From contig DAOSSA010000003.1 in NCBI GenBank assembly GCA_035376985.1, positions 1-64,000 of the forward strand: a stretch of 64,000 bases of DNA. The letters run 5' to 3'. The notes under the pieces are model-generated. The model had not been told where the DNA came from and searched no databases. It was given only the letters and a program-made list of their open reading frames with translations. Below, one piece after another: positions 34,625 to 43,230 of this stretch. The DNA is from Brevifilum sp029548365 (lineage in GTDB: Bacteria > Chloroflexota > Anaerolineae > Anaerolineales > Anaerolineaceae). The position numbers and the translations under genes were made by a program. The stretch's first letter is position 1. The number at the start of each line of letters is the position of its first letter.

Positions 34625-36661
34625 ATGACGAAATCGATTAAATTTGGCATTATTGTGCTGATCTTATTATCGGCTTCATTGATTGCGTTCGCATTGATCA
34701 ATCCACCTCCAACCCAGGGTTCTAACGACTTTTCAGAAAACATCGAAAGCCCGACGGATCCTTCCGACCAGGTCCCGACAAACCCCGACCTTATTTCGGC
34801 AGTGGAATCTGCCCTGAAAAACGCAAGCGGGCATTGGAAAATATTTAATTACCAGATTGAGCATACCCAAATCCAGGATGACGGTCAGATGGCGATCGTT
34901 TGGCTGGCCGCAGAGGATCCGGAGACAGGTGAAATAATGGCCCGCGAGCCAGAGCTGACCCTGGCAATAGCCGACGAACACGGCAACTGGGGTGTTTTAT
35001 TAGAAGATAACCCAAAGTTCATTGAGGCATTCAGCAAATTTCAATACGCCGAAAAAAGCATCCAGGGTGACCTGTTACAAATCTCGGGTGTGAAAGCCCG
35101 CTCCGATGCGGTTTTTGGTGGATATTATTTACCCTGGGCTGAAGGGCTTGAAAAACGCCTCACCTGGTCGGTTGCTCACTCATCCTGTAACCCGATTTAC
35201 TACTGTACCCATGCCTTTGATTTTGCCGATGGTACCATGTTCCCCATCATGGCTGCTAAAGGCGGCACGGTGTTCCACTGGCGTGATTCATGCCCTAATA
35301 ACACTCCAACCTGTACCAACAGCATCACGCTTCAGGATAAGTCCACCACCCCCTGGACTTATCAGATCTACCTGCATATCGCCAACAACAGCATTCCCGA
35401 GCACCTGAAACAGGTTGGAACACCTGTCACACAGGGTCAATTTATTGCCAATGTGGACAACACCGGATACAGCACAGGACACCATCTTCACTTTATGGTG
35501 GTCACCGAAGACACGCGTTATTTTTCTCAAGGCATGCAATCGGTATGGGGAGTGGCCGAGGATATCACGTTCAGGGATGTGAGCATCAACTGGAATACAG
35601 CAACCCAGGGTGGACGTCCGCGCCTGGCCTATGAAGCCGAAACCTATGGCGGCGTTGGAAAGACTTACTATATTTCTGGCAACAAGCCTGCCAAAGCACC
35701 CACCGGTGGATTAACTGCCCCCGCGGCAGAAACTTATGTCACCAACCGCAATCTGAGCGTCGCTGGATGGGGAGAGCAGAACGTTGGTGTGGTTAAGCTG
35801 GAAATCCTGGCCAATTATGATGGCGCATGGGTCCAAATCGGCAGCGAACAGACAAAGAACCCTTTCACAACAACGGTAGATTTATGCAATACGTCAATCC
35901 CCAACGGTTTATTCCAGCTGGCACTGCGTGTTTGGGATAATAAGGGTAACCCTTCTGGCATTTTAACGCCCCGCACATTGATCAAAAACATTGAGTGCAG
36001 CACAACTGATACCAACCCATCTGTCAGCCTGGTTAAGACGGACGGTTTATTATTGCTGCCGGTTGACGGTCATGTGGGCGCAATTGTAAATAAAGGCAGC
36101 AAGGGCAGGAATATTGCCTCTGTCGAATTCTGGTTCCATGGGCAAGATTGGGAAAATGATGACTGGGTGTACCTGGGCAAGGACACCAGCGAAACCGGTG
36201 GCTGGACGGGACCGATTAACACCGCTGGCATGGATGACGGCGATGGTTACGCCATCCTGGCCCTTGTGACCGATGCCGGCGGTAAAACGGGGATGGATGT
36301 CATCTTCGATGCGATTGTAGATAGAACCGGTCCCTGGATTTCAATCAACCCGCTGCCGTCACCGTTCACAAACAGCAAGGCAACAATCACCTGGACCGGT
36401 GGTGACCTGCTGTCGGGTTTGAAGCATTATTCACTATCGGTAAGGGTCAACGGTGGCGCCGAACAAGTGCTGGCGAGCAACCTTCCTCCGAAGACAACAT
36501 CGTACACCTATAACAACCTGGGACCAGAACAATTGCTGATTTTCTCGCTCATCGCTGTTGACAGAGCGGGTAATTCCAGAGTCGAAAAAATAGCCCTGTA
36601 CACCCCGGGTTATGAATTTGAGTATGGTTATCACTTGCCCCTCTTTTTTATGGGTGAATAA
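34625..36661 (+). CDS. Secreted M23-family metallopeptidase with extra C-terminal domains
   Basis: A 678-residue exported protein. An N-terminal hydrophobic segment (about 5-26) serves as signal or anchor. After a linker and a domain of about 100 residues comes the LytM/M23 fold: the Zn motif HxxxD reads THAFDFAD and the second reads STGHHLHFMV, so the Zn-binding His/Asp/His set is present. Such enzymes cut peptide cross-bridges in peptidoglycan. The last 300 residues form Ig-like or fibronectin-like modules (DRTGPWISINPLPSP, LIAVDRAGNSR). AAAGAGG precedes the chosen ATG. It stands alone between divergent greA and a strong terminator; a role in wall remodelling fits the other wall genes in this window. 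Confidence 0.85.
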   Translation: MTKSIKFGIIVLILLSASLIAFALINPPPTQGSNDFSENIESPTDPSDQVPTNPDLISAVESALKNASGHWKIFNYQIEHTQIQDDGQMAIVWLAAEDPETGEIMAREPELTLAIADEHGNWGVLLEDNPKFIEAFSKFQYAEKSIQGDLLQISGVKARSDAVFGGYYLPWAEGLEKRLTWSVAHSSCNPIYYCTHAFDFADGTMFPIMAAKGGTVFHWRDSCPNNTPTCTNSITLQDKSTTPWTYQIYLHIANNSIPEHLKQVGTPVTQGQFIANVDNTGYSTGHHLHFMVVTEDTRYFSQGMQSVWGVAEDITFRDVSINWNTATQGGRPRLAYEAETYGGVGKTYYISGNKPAKAPTGGLTAPAAETYVTNRNLSVAGWGEQNVGVVKLEILANYDGAWVQIGSEQTKNPFTTTVDLCNTSIPNGLFQLALRVWDNKGNPSGILTPRTLIKNIECSTTDTNPSVSLVKTDGLLLLPVDGHVGAIVNKGSKGRNIASVEFWFHGQDWENDDWVYLGKDTSETGGWTGPINTAGMDDGDGYAILALVTDAGGKTGMDVIFDAIVDRTGPWISINPLPSPFTNSKATITWTGGDLLSGLKHYSLSVRVNGGAEQVLASNLPPKTTSYTYNNLGPEQLLIFSLIAVDRAGNSRVEKIALYTPGYEFEYGYHLPLFFMGE

Positions 36662-36700
36662 TCTCTTGGTCTTGCCCTTCACTCATGTGATTTAATGACT

Positions 36701-36738
36701 CACCGGGGATGCACATCGCTGATAGGGCATCCCCGGTG
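36701..36738. terminator. Bidirectional terminator between convergent genes
   Basis: A perfect 12-base inverted repeat (CACCGGGGATGC and GCATCCCCGGTG, 14-base loop), followed by CTATTTATT on the plus strand. It sits between the M23 gene and the convergent amidotransferase-type gene. Confidence 0.85.
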
Positions 36739-36798
36739 CTATTTATTCCAATTTAATGGGTCATTCTAAACGAATTTACACGAAGGCTGTTGAACAGT

Positions 36799-37524
36799 TC
36801 ACTGGCAGGCCTGAATAAACGCCTGGAATAAATTTTGTGATCCTGCATCATCTGCCAAACACTCCGGATGCCACTGCACACCCACGGCAAAGCTTGCCGA
36901 GGGAACTTCCAGCGCCTCCATCAGCCCATCTGGTGCAACACCAGCAGCAATGAGCCCTTCACCCAGCCTGGAAATACCCTGATGGTGCAGGCTGTTTACT
37001 TGAATCTCATCAGACCCATAGATTTGATTGAGCCTGCTATCAGTGATAAGGCTGACCGTGTGCGAGCGCCTGTCACGGGAAAAATTAGGGAACCAGTCAT
37101 GTTTAAACGCCCCTGGTAATTGGTCCGCAATATGGGTGTAGAGACTGCCGCCGAGGGCGACGTTCAACACCTGGGTCCCTCGGCAGATGGTCAGCAAGGG
37201 TTTATCCATCTCAAGCATGCGATGAACCAGGAAAAACTCCAGCTCGTCACGGTCAGGAGAGATGCCGTAGACCTCAGGGTGAGGATCTCCATTGTACCGC
37301 TGCGGATCAATATCGCCCCCACCGGAAAAGATTACACCGTCCAGCACCTCGAGAAGCGCTGTCAACCGGCGACCATCCAACCCCAACGGGATGACCAGCG
37401 GGGTTCCACCTGCGCGCAATACTGCCTTGATATAGGCATCAGCAAGCTGACCAACCGGCACCCCGGATGAATTATCAACCAAACCGCTGGTGATGCCGAT
37501 TAAAGGTTGTCGCAAAAAGGACAA
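36799..37524 (-). CDS. Gamma-glutamyl-gamma-aminobutyrate hydrolase family protein (peptidase C26)
   Basis: A 241-residue class I glutamine amidotransferase-type hydrolase. The catalytic Cys is in LLTICRGTQVLN (about residue 114) and the His-x-Glu pair in VGVQWHPE (about 220); GGGDIDPQRY is the typical oxyanion/substrate loop of the PuuD group. These enzymes cut gamma-glutamyl bonds, for example gamma-Glu-GABA in putrescine breakdown. No other putrescine genes are near, so the substrate is open; a role on gamma-glutamyl peptides of the cell wall is another option. Length is normal and the start has GGAG upstream (AGGAGAAAATC on the minus strand). Confidence 0.88.
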   Translation of the reverse strand: MSFLRQPLIGITSGLVDNSSGVPVGQLADAYIKAVLRAGGTPLVIPLGLDGRRLTALLEVLDGVIFSGGGDIDPQRYNGDPHPEVYGISPDRDELEFFLVHRMLEMDKPLLTICRGTQVLNVALGGSLYTHIADQLPGAFKHDWFPNFSRDRRSHTVSLITDSRLNQIYGSDEIQVNSLHHQGISRLGEGLIAAGVAPDGLMEALEVPSASFAVGVQWHPECLADDAGSQNLFQAFIQACQ

Positions 37525-37635
37525 GATTTTCTCCTAAATAGAAACACCCCATCCAGAAGCAGCTCACGTTGCCTCCCGATGAGGTGGGTCATCTCCTGGG
37601 AATCCTTGCCAGGGAAAAACCTGGCGGATGAGCCT

Positions 37636-37986
37636 TTAAAAACGTTGTTTCAGACGGGCAGCTTTGCCAGTACGGTCGCGCAGGAAATACAGCCGGGCTC
37701 GTCGAACCTTTGAGTGTCGTTCAACCTCGACCTTTTCAATTCGCGGTGAGCGCATCAGGAAGGTGCGCTCAACACCAATTCCGTTGCTGGCGATGCGCCT
37801 CACGGTGAAAGTAGCATCGTTACCCCTGCCACGGACAAACAAAACGGTCCCTTTAAAGACCTGGATACGTTCTCGTTCACCTTCTTTAATTTTCAAATAC
37901 ACACTAACCGCATCCCCGGGTGAAAGCTGCGGGATGTTGCTGTTTGCGGGTGCTTCAACTGATTTCAGGAGTTCAGTCTTGTTCAT
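37636..37986 (-). CDS. rplS: 50S ribosomal protein L19
   Basis: A 116-residue ribosomal protein at the 30S-50S interface. The family core is intact: FSPGD-type PQLSPGDAVSVYLKIKEG, IQVFKGTVLFVRGRG, TFTVRRIASNGIGVERTF, HSKVRRARLYFLRDRTGKAARLK. The ATG at 37986 has AAGGA at good distance; a seven-codon longer start is less likely. In many bacteria rplS lies with rpsP, rimM and trmD, but here it stands alone with its own promoter (TATAAT at 38043-38048). The C-terminus ends shortly after the KAARLK motif, as usual. Confidence 0.97.
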   Translation of the reverse strand: MNKTELLKSVEAPANSNIPQLSPGDAVSVYLKIKEGERERIQVFKGTVLFVRGRGNDATFTVRRIASNGIGVERTFLMRSPRIEKVEVERHSKVRRARLYFLRDRTGKAARLKQRF

Positions 37987-38042
37987 TTTTCGTTCCTTGC
38001 CTTTCAAAAAATAATGCCTGTTCCATAAGGACGTAAGGGGGG

Positions 38043-38071
38043 ATTATACCATTTCCACAAAGAGTCAGCAA
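38043..38071 (-). promoter_or_regulatory. Promoter of rplS
   Basis: On the minus strand TTGCTG (38066-38071) and TATAAT (38043-38048) are 17 bases apart, about 57 bases ahead of the rplS ATG. Confidence 0.75.
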
Positions 38072-38138
38072 GTAGGATTTTTTTGGTTTTATCGCTCAGT
38101 CTGAGGCGTTCGAACCCCATTCATCCTGACAAACCCAT

Positions 38139-39107
38139 TCAAGCCAGATCAATTAATCTGTTTTGATATTTGCTGGCAAACAAAGCGGGACCGCCGCCGG
38201 TATGCCAGAAAAGAACCGTATCTTCGGGCTTGAAAAAACCTTTGCGAACCAGATCAATCAATCCAGCCCCTGCGCGTCCGGTATAGACCGGGTCTAAAAG
38301 CAGGGCTTCTCGTTCAGCAAACAAGCGGATGGCTTCAATTTCACGGGCTCCCATAATGGCATAACCATCGCCGATGTACTCGTCGTTCACCAGGACTTCG
38401 CCGGCCGTGAACGTATACGGTTCGCCAATTGTGCGTGCAGCCTGCGAGGCTAACTCGGCTACACGGGATTGTAAAAGCTCAGCCGGCTCATCCACGCTGA
38501 TGCCCAAAATTTGGCCGTGGAACCCGCTCATACGGGCACCGAGCAGCATCCCTGCCTGGGTTCCTCCGGATGAGCTGGGAAATACAATCCAATCCGGGGT
38601 GCAACCCTGTTCGGCAAGTTCCAGCATGGCGTTGACATAACCCAGCGCACCGGTTGGGTTCGATCCACCATAGGGGATCGAATAGGGTTGCTTGCCGGCT
38701 TTCCTCAGATTTTGAAAGATTTCTTCCAGCTTATCCTGAACATGGGGTCTTTCCGTGAAGACGATCTCAGCTCCTAACAGGTAATACAGGAAGTGGTTCC
38801 CGTCCGGGGGGCTGGGCGGGTCGCCAAACAGCACCAGGGTGCAATTCAGGCCCAGACGCGCCGCTGCAGCAACGGTTTGCCGGCAGTGGTTGGATTGAAC
38901 GGCGCCGGCGGTGATCAGGGTATCGGCACCTGCAGCTTGCGCCTCATAAAGCAGGTACTCCAGTTTTCGGGTTTTATTGCCACCAAATGCCAGCCCGGTC
39001 TGGTCATCACGTTTGGTTATTATGTTTGGGCCCATCAATTCAGCAGAGAGGTGCGGCAATGCCTCTATCGGGGTGGGTAAGTGGGCCAGTTTAAGACGTT
39101 GTTTCAT
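38139..39107 (-). CDS. PLP-dependent D-cysteine desulfhydrase / ACC deaminase family enzyme
   Basis: A 322-residue fold-type II PLP enzyme. The cofactor Lys is in GGNKTRKLEYLL (about residue 47), with TAGAVQSNHCRQTVAAAARLGL just after it and the phosphate-binding SSGGTQAGM in the C-terminal half. This wording fits D-cysteine desulfhydrase (DcyD-like), which yields pyruvate, H2S and ammonia, better than true ACC deaminase, but the two cannot be separated by eye. The start overlaps the upstream FemAB gene by four bases (ATGA), with GGAG eight bases ahead. The link to a peptidoglycan ligase gene hints at D-amino acid metabolism, though that is inference. Confidence 0.85.
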   Translation of the reverse strand: MKQRLKLAHLPTPIEALPHLSAELMGPNIITKRDDQTGLAFGGNKTRKLEYLLYEAQAAGADTLITAGAVQSNHCRQTVAAAARLGLNCTLVLFGDPPSPPDGNHFLYYLLGAEIVFTERPHVQDKLEEIFQNLRKAGKQPYSIPYGGSNPTGALGYVNAMLELAEQGCTPDWIVFPSSSGGTQAGMLLGARMSGFHGQILGISVDEPAELLQSRVAELASQAARTIGEPYTFTAGEVLVNDEYIGDGYAIMGAREIEAIRLFAEREALLLDPVYTGRAGAGLIDLVRKGFFKPEDTVLFWHTGGGPALFASKYQNRLIDLA

Positions 39108-40219
39108 GTGTTCAAGCTCCTTTGCACGGCTTTTTTTCCACGCGTCCGCATCACCTGCAAGATCCGGGGAAGGATTTGACAATATCCAGTATAAAGTAAC
39201 GAATGCACCGGAAAATCCCAGGCGCCCAGGGTGCGTTCAACCCGTCCGCCAAACCCATCTTTGAAGCGATAAACACCCCACAGCGGATCGTCCTCGGTAA
39301 ATTCGTCGGGAGCGCCCCATAAATCATAGCGATAGCAGCCCGCTGCCCTGGCGCGCACCATGGCTTCCCATTGCAGGAGATAGTTGAACATCTTTTCCCG
39401 ATGTGCATCCAAAGACATTCCGTGCATATACCAGGCACGGTTGCCAAACCGGAAAATTACCACCGCGCCGACTGGCTGATCTTCCACCTCAGCGATCAGG
39501 GGTTCTGCCAAACCTGCTTTGAAAAAAGTATCCCAGACAACCTGGTAATACGCCTTAGAACGGATGGTGAAATCATCCCGGAGAGCGGTGTGTGCATACA
39601 TCTGGTAGAGCAGGTCGATATCCTCGCTGCCCCCGGGTCGAACCCTCACCCCCCGGCGCCCCGCCAGGCGAATATTATAGCGAGTCTTCGATTTCATACG
39701 TATCAGAAGTTCATCTTCCGTCCCGGTCAGGTCAACAGTGACGGTATTGCGGAACTGGATCTGCTCTTCTGAAAAAACCCAACTGCGAGCGATCAACTCA
39801 TTCTGCACTGCTAATCCCAGCTGGTGGTCTTCAGCGCCTATCTCGCCCGGGATGCCAAACCCCAACGGGAGGTCAGGATCAATTTTCAGAAAGATTGCGC
39901 GTTTTTTACGGGTAAATTCCTCCAGGTCGTCCAGAACCTGGCGGCGCAGGCTTTCCTGATCCCACTTCAGCAGCGGTCCGCGCGGGATATAGCCCACGCT
40001 CAGGGGCAGACCAAGACCACCCAGGGTTACCCTGCGCAAAAGGAGCAAAGCTGCAGCGCTAACCTCACCGGATGCGTTTTGCCATATAAGTGGATATGCT
40101 TCCCATCCAAAGTGCATTTTAACCTGGCCCCATTGCCAGGTTTGAAGGGCATGCGCACCTTCGAGGTGCGCAATGGCTGTGTTCCATTGCTCTGCACTGT
40201 GAATTTCAACCAGTTCCAA
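39104..40219 (-). CDS. FemAB-family peptidyltransferase, paralogue A
   Basis: A 371-residue member of the FemABX/GNAT-like aminoacyltransferases, which use aminoacyl-tRNA to add bridge residues to lipid II on the inner membrane face. The family marks are LQTWQWGQVKMHFGW (about 26-40), KSKTRYNIRLAGRRGV (about 176-191), FGNRAWYMHGMS and the C-terminal GVYRFKDGFGG. It lies next to a second paralogue (11-base gap) and overlaps the PLP enzyme. FemX-type proteins are known from Firmicutes; in Chloroflexota the bridge composition is poorly known, so the amino acid cannot be predicted. The alternative is a tRNA-independent peptide ligase such as VanK-like or methicillin-resistance accessory proteins. 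Confidence 0.85.
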   Translation of the reverse strand: MELVEIHSAEQWNTAIAHLEGAHALQTWQWGQVKMHFGWEAYPLIWQNASGEVSAAALLLLRRVTLGGLGLPLSVGYIPRGPLLKWDQESLRRQVLDDLEEFTRKKRAIFLKIDPDLPLGFGIPGEIGAEDHQLGLAVQNELIARSWVFSEEQIQFRNTVTVDLTGTEDELLIRMKSKTRYNIRLAGRRGVRVRPGGSEDIDLLYQMYAHTALRDDFTIRSKAYYQVVWDTFFKAGLAEPLIAEVEDQPVGAVVIFRFGNRAWYMHGMSLDAHREKMFNYLLQWEAMVRARAAGCYRYDLWGAPDEFTEDDPLWGVYRFKDGFGGRVERTLGAWDFPVHSLLYTGYCQILPRILQVMRTRGKKAVQRSLNT

Positions 40220-40230
40220 GAGAAGACTCC

Positions 40231-41235
40231 TTAAGTCGCAGACTGAGACTGACCTCGCTCCGACCAGAGCTGGTAGAGTTTATACAACAGGGGCTGGTAA
40301 ACCCTATCCCAAGCGCCGATGGTCCGACAAAGCTGACCGCCAAAACCGCGCTTAAAGCGGTACACACCCCACAAACCTTCCGATCGATCGAGAAAAGCCT
40401 CCTCAAGCTCCTGCTCGGGGTAATCCGGCACGCCCCACAGATCATACACGGCACATCCCTTGCGCTTTGCCCACTGGATGGCTTCCCATTGCAGCAGGTA
40501 GGACGGCATCCGGTTGCGTTCTTCGTTCGTTGAAGCGCCGTAAAAATACCAGGCCGTGCCGCCATGAGCGAAGACCATCAATCCTGCCAGGGGCTGCCCC
40601 CTGAATTCAGCAATCAACAGCACGCAAGCGCCGAGGGGTGCAAAAATGTCATACGCGCGCTGGTAATAATCCTGGCTGTGAACGCCAAAGGCGTCACGCT
40701 CGCCAGTGGTAAGCATCATGCGGTGAAAGCTGCCGATATCATCACTCTGCCGAACAATCACGTCTTTGCGCTGTGCCAGCCGGATATTGTAGCGGGTTTT
40801 TGGCTTCATCCCCTTCAGGATCGCGTCGTCATCTTGCTGCAGGTCAATCAAAATCGTGCGCGGGGGTTGAATCGTTTGGTGGGCTTGAACAAACCCGGGC
40901 ATCCGCTCCTGGGCGAAATCCGGCGGGAGGGGTTCCCAAATATTGGGTTCCACGCGCAGGAAGACCGCCCGCTCATTCCGGCATAGTGCGTCTATTTCTG
41001 ACCAAAAGGCTGCCCAGTTCCCATTCCCAACAAGGCCGCGCGGAAGGTACCCGATACTTAACCCCAGCGGGAGTTTTCGGAAAAGGACCAGCGCACCCAG
41101 GCCTTGAGCCTGGACATAGTAAGGTTTCCAACCATAGGCTGATTTCAACTCTCCCCAGGGTCTGGTTTGTAAAATGTGGGCGTCGGGATGGCTTTCAATA
41201 AACCGGTCCCATGCCTGCGGTGTCAGGTAGTGCAT
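40231..41235 (-). CDS. FemAB-family peptidyltransferase, paralogue B
   Basis: A 334-residue paralogue of the downstream gene with the same landmarks: LQTRPWGELKSAYGW (about 22-36), KPKTRYNIRLAQRKDV, TAWYFYGAS and GVYRFKRGFGG near the end. The two look clearly diverged rather than freshly duplicated, so they may add different residues, one after the other, as FemA and FemB do in staphylococci. AAAGGAG precedes the ATG. It begins about 80 bases after the nucleotide-sugar dehydratase gene; the two ligases, the PLP enzyme and the polysaccharide genes may form one long minus-strand unit. Confidence 0.85.
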   Translation of the reverse strand: MHYLTPQAWDRFIESHPDAHILQTRPWGELKSAYGWKPYYVQAQGLGALVLFRKLPLGLSIGYLPRGLVGNGNWAAFWSEIDALCRNERAVFLRVEPNIWEPLPPDFAQERMPGFVQAHQTIQPPRTILIDLQQDDDAILKGMKPKTRYNIRLAQRKDVIVRQSDDIGSFHRMMLTTGERDAFGVHSQDYYQRAYDIFAPLGACVLLIAEFRGQPLAGLMVFAHGGTAWYFYGASTNEERNRMPSYLLQWEAIQWAKRKGCAVYDLWGVPDYPEQELEEAFLDRSEGLWGVYRFKRGFGGQLCRTIGAWDRVYQPLLYKLYQLWSERGQSQSAT

Positions 41236-41312
41236 GGTCTCCTTTACAGTCTGACAAAGCAAAAAACAGTGAGTTCACCTTGATCCTACCCCGTTTTTGA
41301 TCGTGTTATCGT

Positions 41313-43211
41313 TTACGCAAGTAAATCCAGAACGGGTTCCACCGATTGGATTGCTGCACCAGGTATCGCTTCACTCAGGAGAGTCTGGATTGCGTCGGGT
41401 TTTCCTTCTCGGGCAAATTGAGCTAATTGTTCAACAATGGCATTTAGCTTCTCGCAGGAGAGCACTTCTTCGCTGTCCACGCGGTTGATGTCAGGATGGA
41501 TGGTGGGCGAATAGGCGAAACCCAAGTCCCACAGGTCTTCGGTGAGCTTTTCACCCGGTCGAATTCCGGTGAATACAATTTCGATATCCCGCCCGGGTTC
41601 AAGCCCTGAAAGGCGGATCATATCTTCCGCCAGGTCAACGATGCGCACGGGCTGTCCCATGTCGAGGATATAGCTCTCACCACCGTCGCTCATGGTGGAA
41701 GCCTGTAATACCAGGTGTACAGCCTCAGGAATGGTCATAAAATAACGTTCCATATCGGGATGGGTAATGGTAATCGGACCACCAGCGGCAATTTGCCGCT
41801 TGAAGCGTGGTACCACACTGCCCCGGCTGCCCAACACATTTCCAAACCTGACCACCGTAAACGCGCGCTGATGCAAACGGGCTGCATTTAAAACCAGCAT
41901 TTCTGCGATACGTTTGGTGGCGCCCATCACGTTGATTGGTCGGATTGCCTTATCCGTAGAGATCATCACCAGCCGCAGCACATCATGCGCCAGGGCACAA
42001 TTGACAACATTTTGTGTGCCAATCACATTATTGGTAACCGCTTCTTCGATGTTTGTTTCCATTAACGGCACATGTTTATGCGCCGCAGTATGAAAGACGA
42101 TCTCCGGTTTCCAACGATTAAAAATGACCTCCAGACGTGGCAGATCACGCACATCTGCTATTATCGGGATGACTTCCAGGCCGGGGAAACTCTCTTTAAG
42201 GTCGCTCAATACGCTGAAAATACTGTTTTCGCCGTGCCCCAATGCCAATAACCGACGCGGGTAAACCTGGGCAATTTGCCGGCAAAGTTCACTTCCAATG
42301 GAGCCACCTGCGCCAGTGACCATCACCACTCGGCTTGCAAGGACGTCGCCAAGGGCACCGGTTTCGATATGCACCGGTTCACGTCTGAGCAGATCGAAGA
42401 TGTCCACCTCCCGCAGACGGCTGACATTCACCACCCCACCCAGCAACTCGTAAATACCGGGCATGGTACGGAAGGCGATGTTGCGCAACTGGCAAACTTC
42501 GGTTACTTTCCGAACCACCTTGCCGGAGGCGCTGGGGATAGCCACAACCACCTCATCAACGTAGTGTTTTTTCAAAATCTGGTCAATCTCATCCAGCGGA
42601 GCCAGAACCTGAATGCCGTGAATTTTGCTGTTCTGTTTAGAAGGATCGTCATCCAGAAATCCGATTGGCGTCATATCTAATTGTTGATTCCTCAACATCT
42701 CCCTGACAACCATCGCCCCCGCATCACCGGCGCCGACTACCAGGACCCTTTTCCGCCGTCTCGAGTGGAGATAAGACCTGTCGGTTGATGAACTGGCTGT
42801 TTCCGCCAGAACGCGAAAGAGAAGCCGGGAACCACCGATAAACCCCATCGAAAACAGCCAGTCGATGACCAAAACCGAGCGTGGAAATCCATAAAACGTA
42901 TTTACCGCGCGCAAACCGATCATGACTGCTGAAAGGATCATCGATGCTGTGGTTACCGCAGAGAAAATGAGCACCAGCTCGTGGGTGCTGGCATAGCGCC
43001 AGACATGGCGATAGATGCCAAACAAATAATACACGAGGGGTTTGATGATGATTGCCATGGCAACCATCCACAACATGCTGTATTGATAGGTAGGAAATAT
43101 CGCGATCAACTCCAGCCGAACCACGTAGCTGGCCAGTACCGCAATTAACGATAGGAAAATATCCCCAAAAAACAGATAGCGATTGCGGACGTTCCGACCA
43201 AAAATATGCAT
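41313..43211 (-). CDS. Membrane-bound nucleotide-sugar 4,6-dehydratase (CapD/PglF/WbpM type)
   Basis: A 632-residue enzyme that makes 4-keto-6-deoxy UDP-sugars for surface glycans. The N-terminus has about four membrane helices (to residue 140), followed by a first Rossmann domain (VLVVGAGDAGAMVV) and a catalytic SDR domain (VMVTGAGGSIGSELC). The active site reads STDKAIRPINVMGATKR; in this group a Met/Lys replaces the Tyr of normal dehydratases, and here that set is kept. ERYFMTIPEAVHLVLQA is the typical substrate loop. A TTG-initiated longer form overlaps the upstream gene; I prefer the ATG at 43211 with AGGGA upstream. Together with the phosphoglycosyltransferase gene it suggests a 2,4-diamino- or deoxy-sugar at the reducing end. 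Confidence 0.9.
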   Translation of the reverse strand: MHIFGRNVRNRYLFFGDIFLSLIAVLASYVVRLELIAIFPTYQYSMLWMVAMAIIIKPLVYYLFGIYRHVWRYASTHELVLIFSAVTTASMILSAVMIGLRAVNTFYGFPRSVLVIDWLFSMGFIGGSRLLFRVLAETASSSTDRSYLHSRRRKRVLVVGAGDAGAMVVREMLRNQQLDMTPIGFLDDDPSKQNSKIHGIQVLAPLDEIDQILKKHYVDEVVVAIPSASGKVVRKVTEVCQLRNIAFRTMPGIYELLGGVVNVSRLREVDIFDLLRREPVHIETGALGDVLASRVVMVTGAGGSIGSELCRQIAQVYPRRLLALGHGENSIFSVLSDLKESFPGLEVIPIIADVRDLPRLEVIFNRWKPEIVFHTAAHKHVPLMETNIEEAVTNNVIGTQNVVNCALAHDVLRLVMISTDKAIRPINVMGATKRIAEMLVLNAARLHQRAFTVVRFGNVLGSRGSVVPRFKRQIAAGGPITITHPDMERYFMTIPEAVHLVLQASTMSDGGESYILDMGQPVRIVDLAEDMIRLSGLEPGRDIEIVFTGIRPGEKLTEDLWDLGFAYSPTIHPDINRVDSEEVLSCEKLNAIVEQLAQFAREGKPDAIQTLLSEAIPGAAIQSVEPVLDLLA

Positions 43212-43230
43212 GAGTGTTTTCCCTGTGGGT

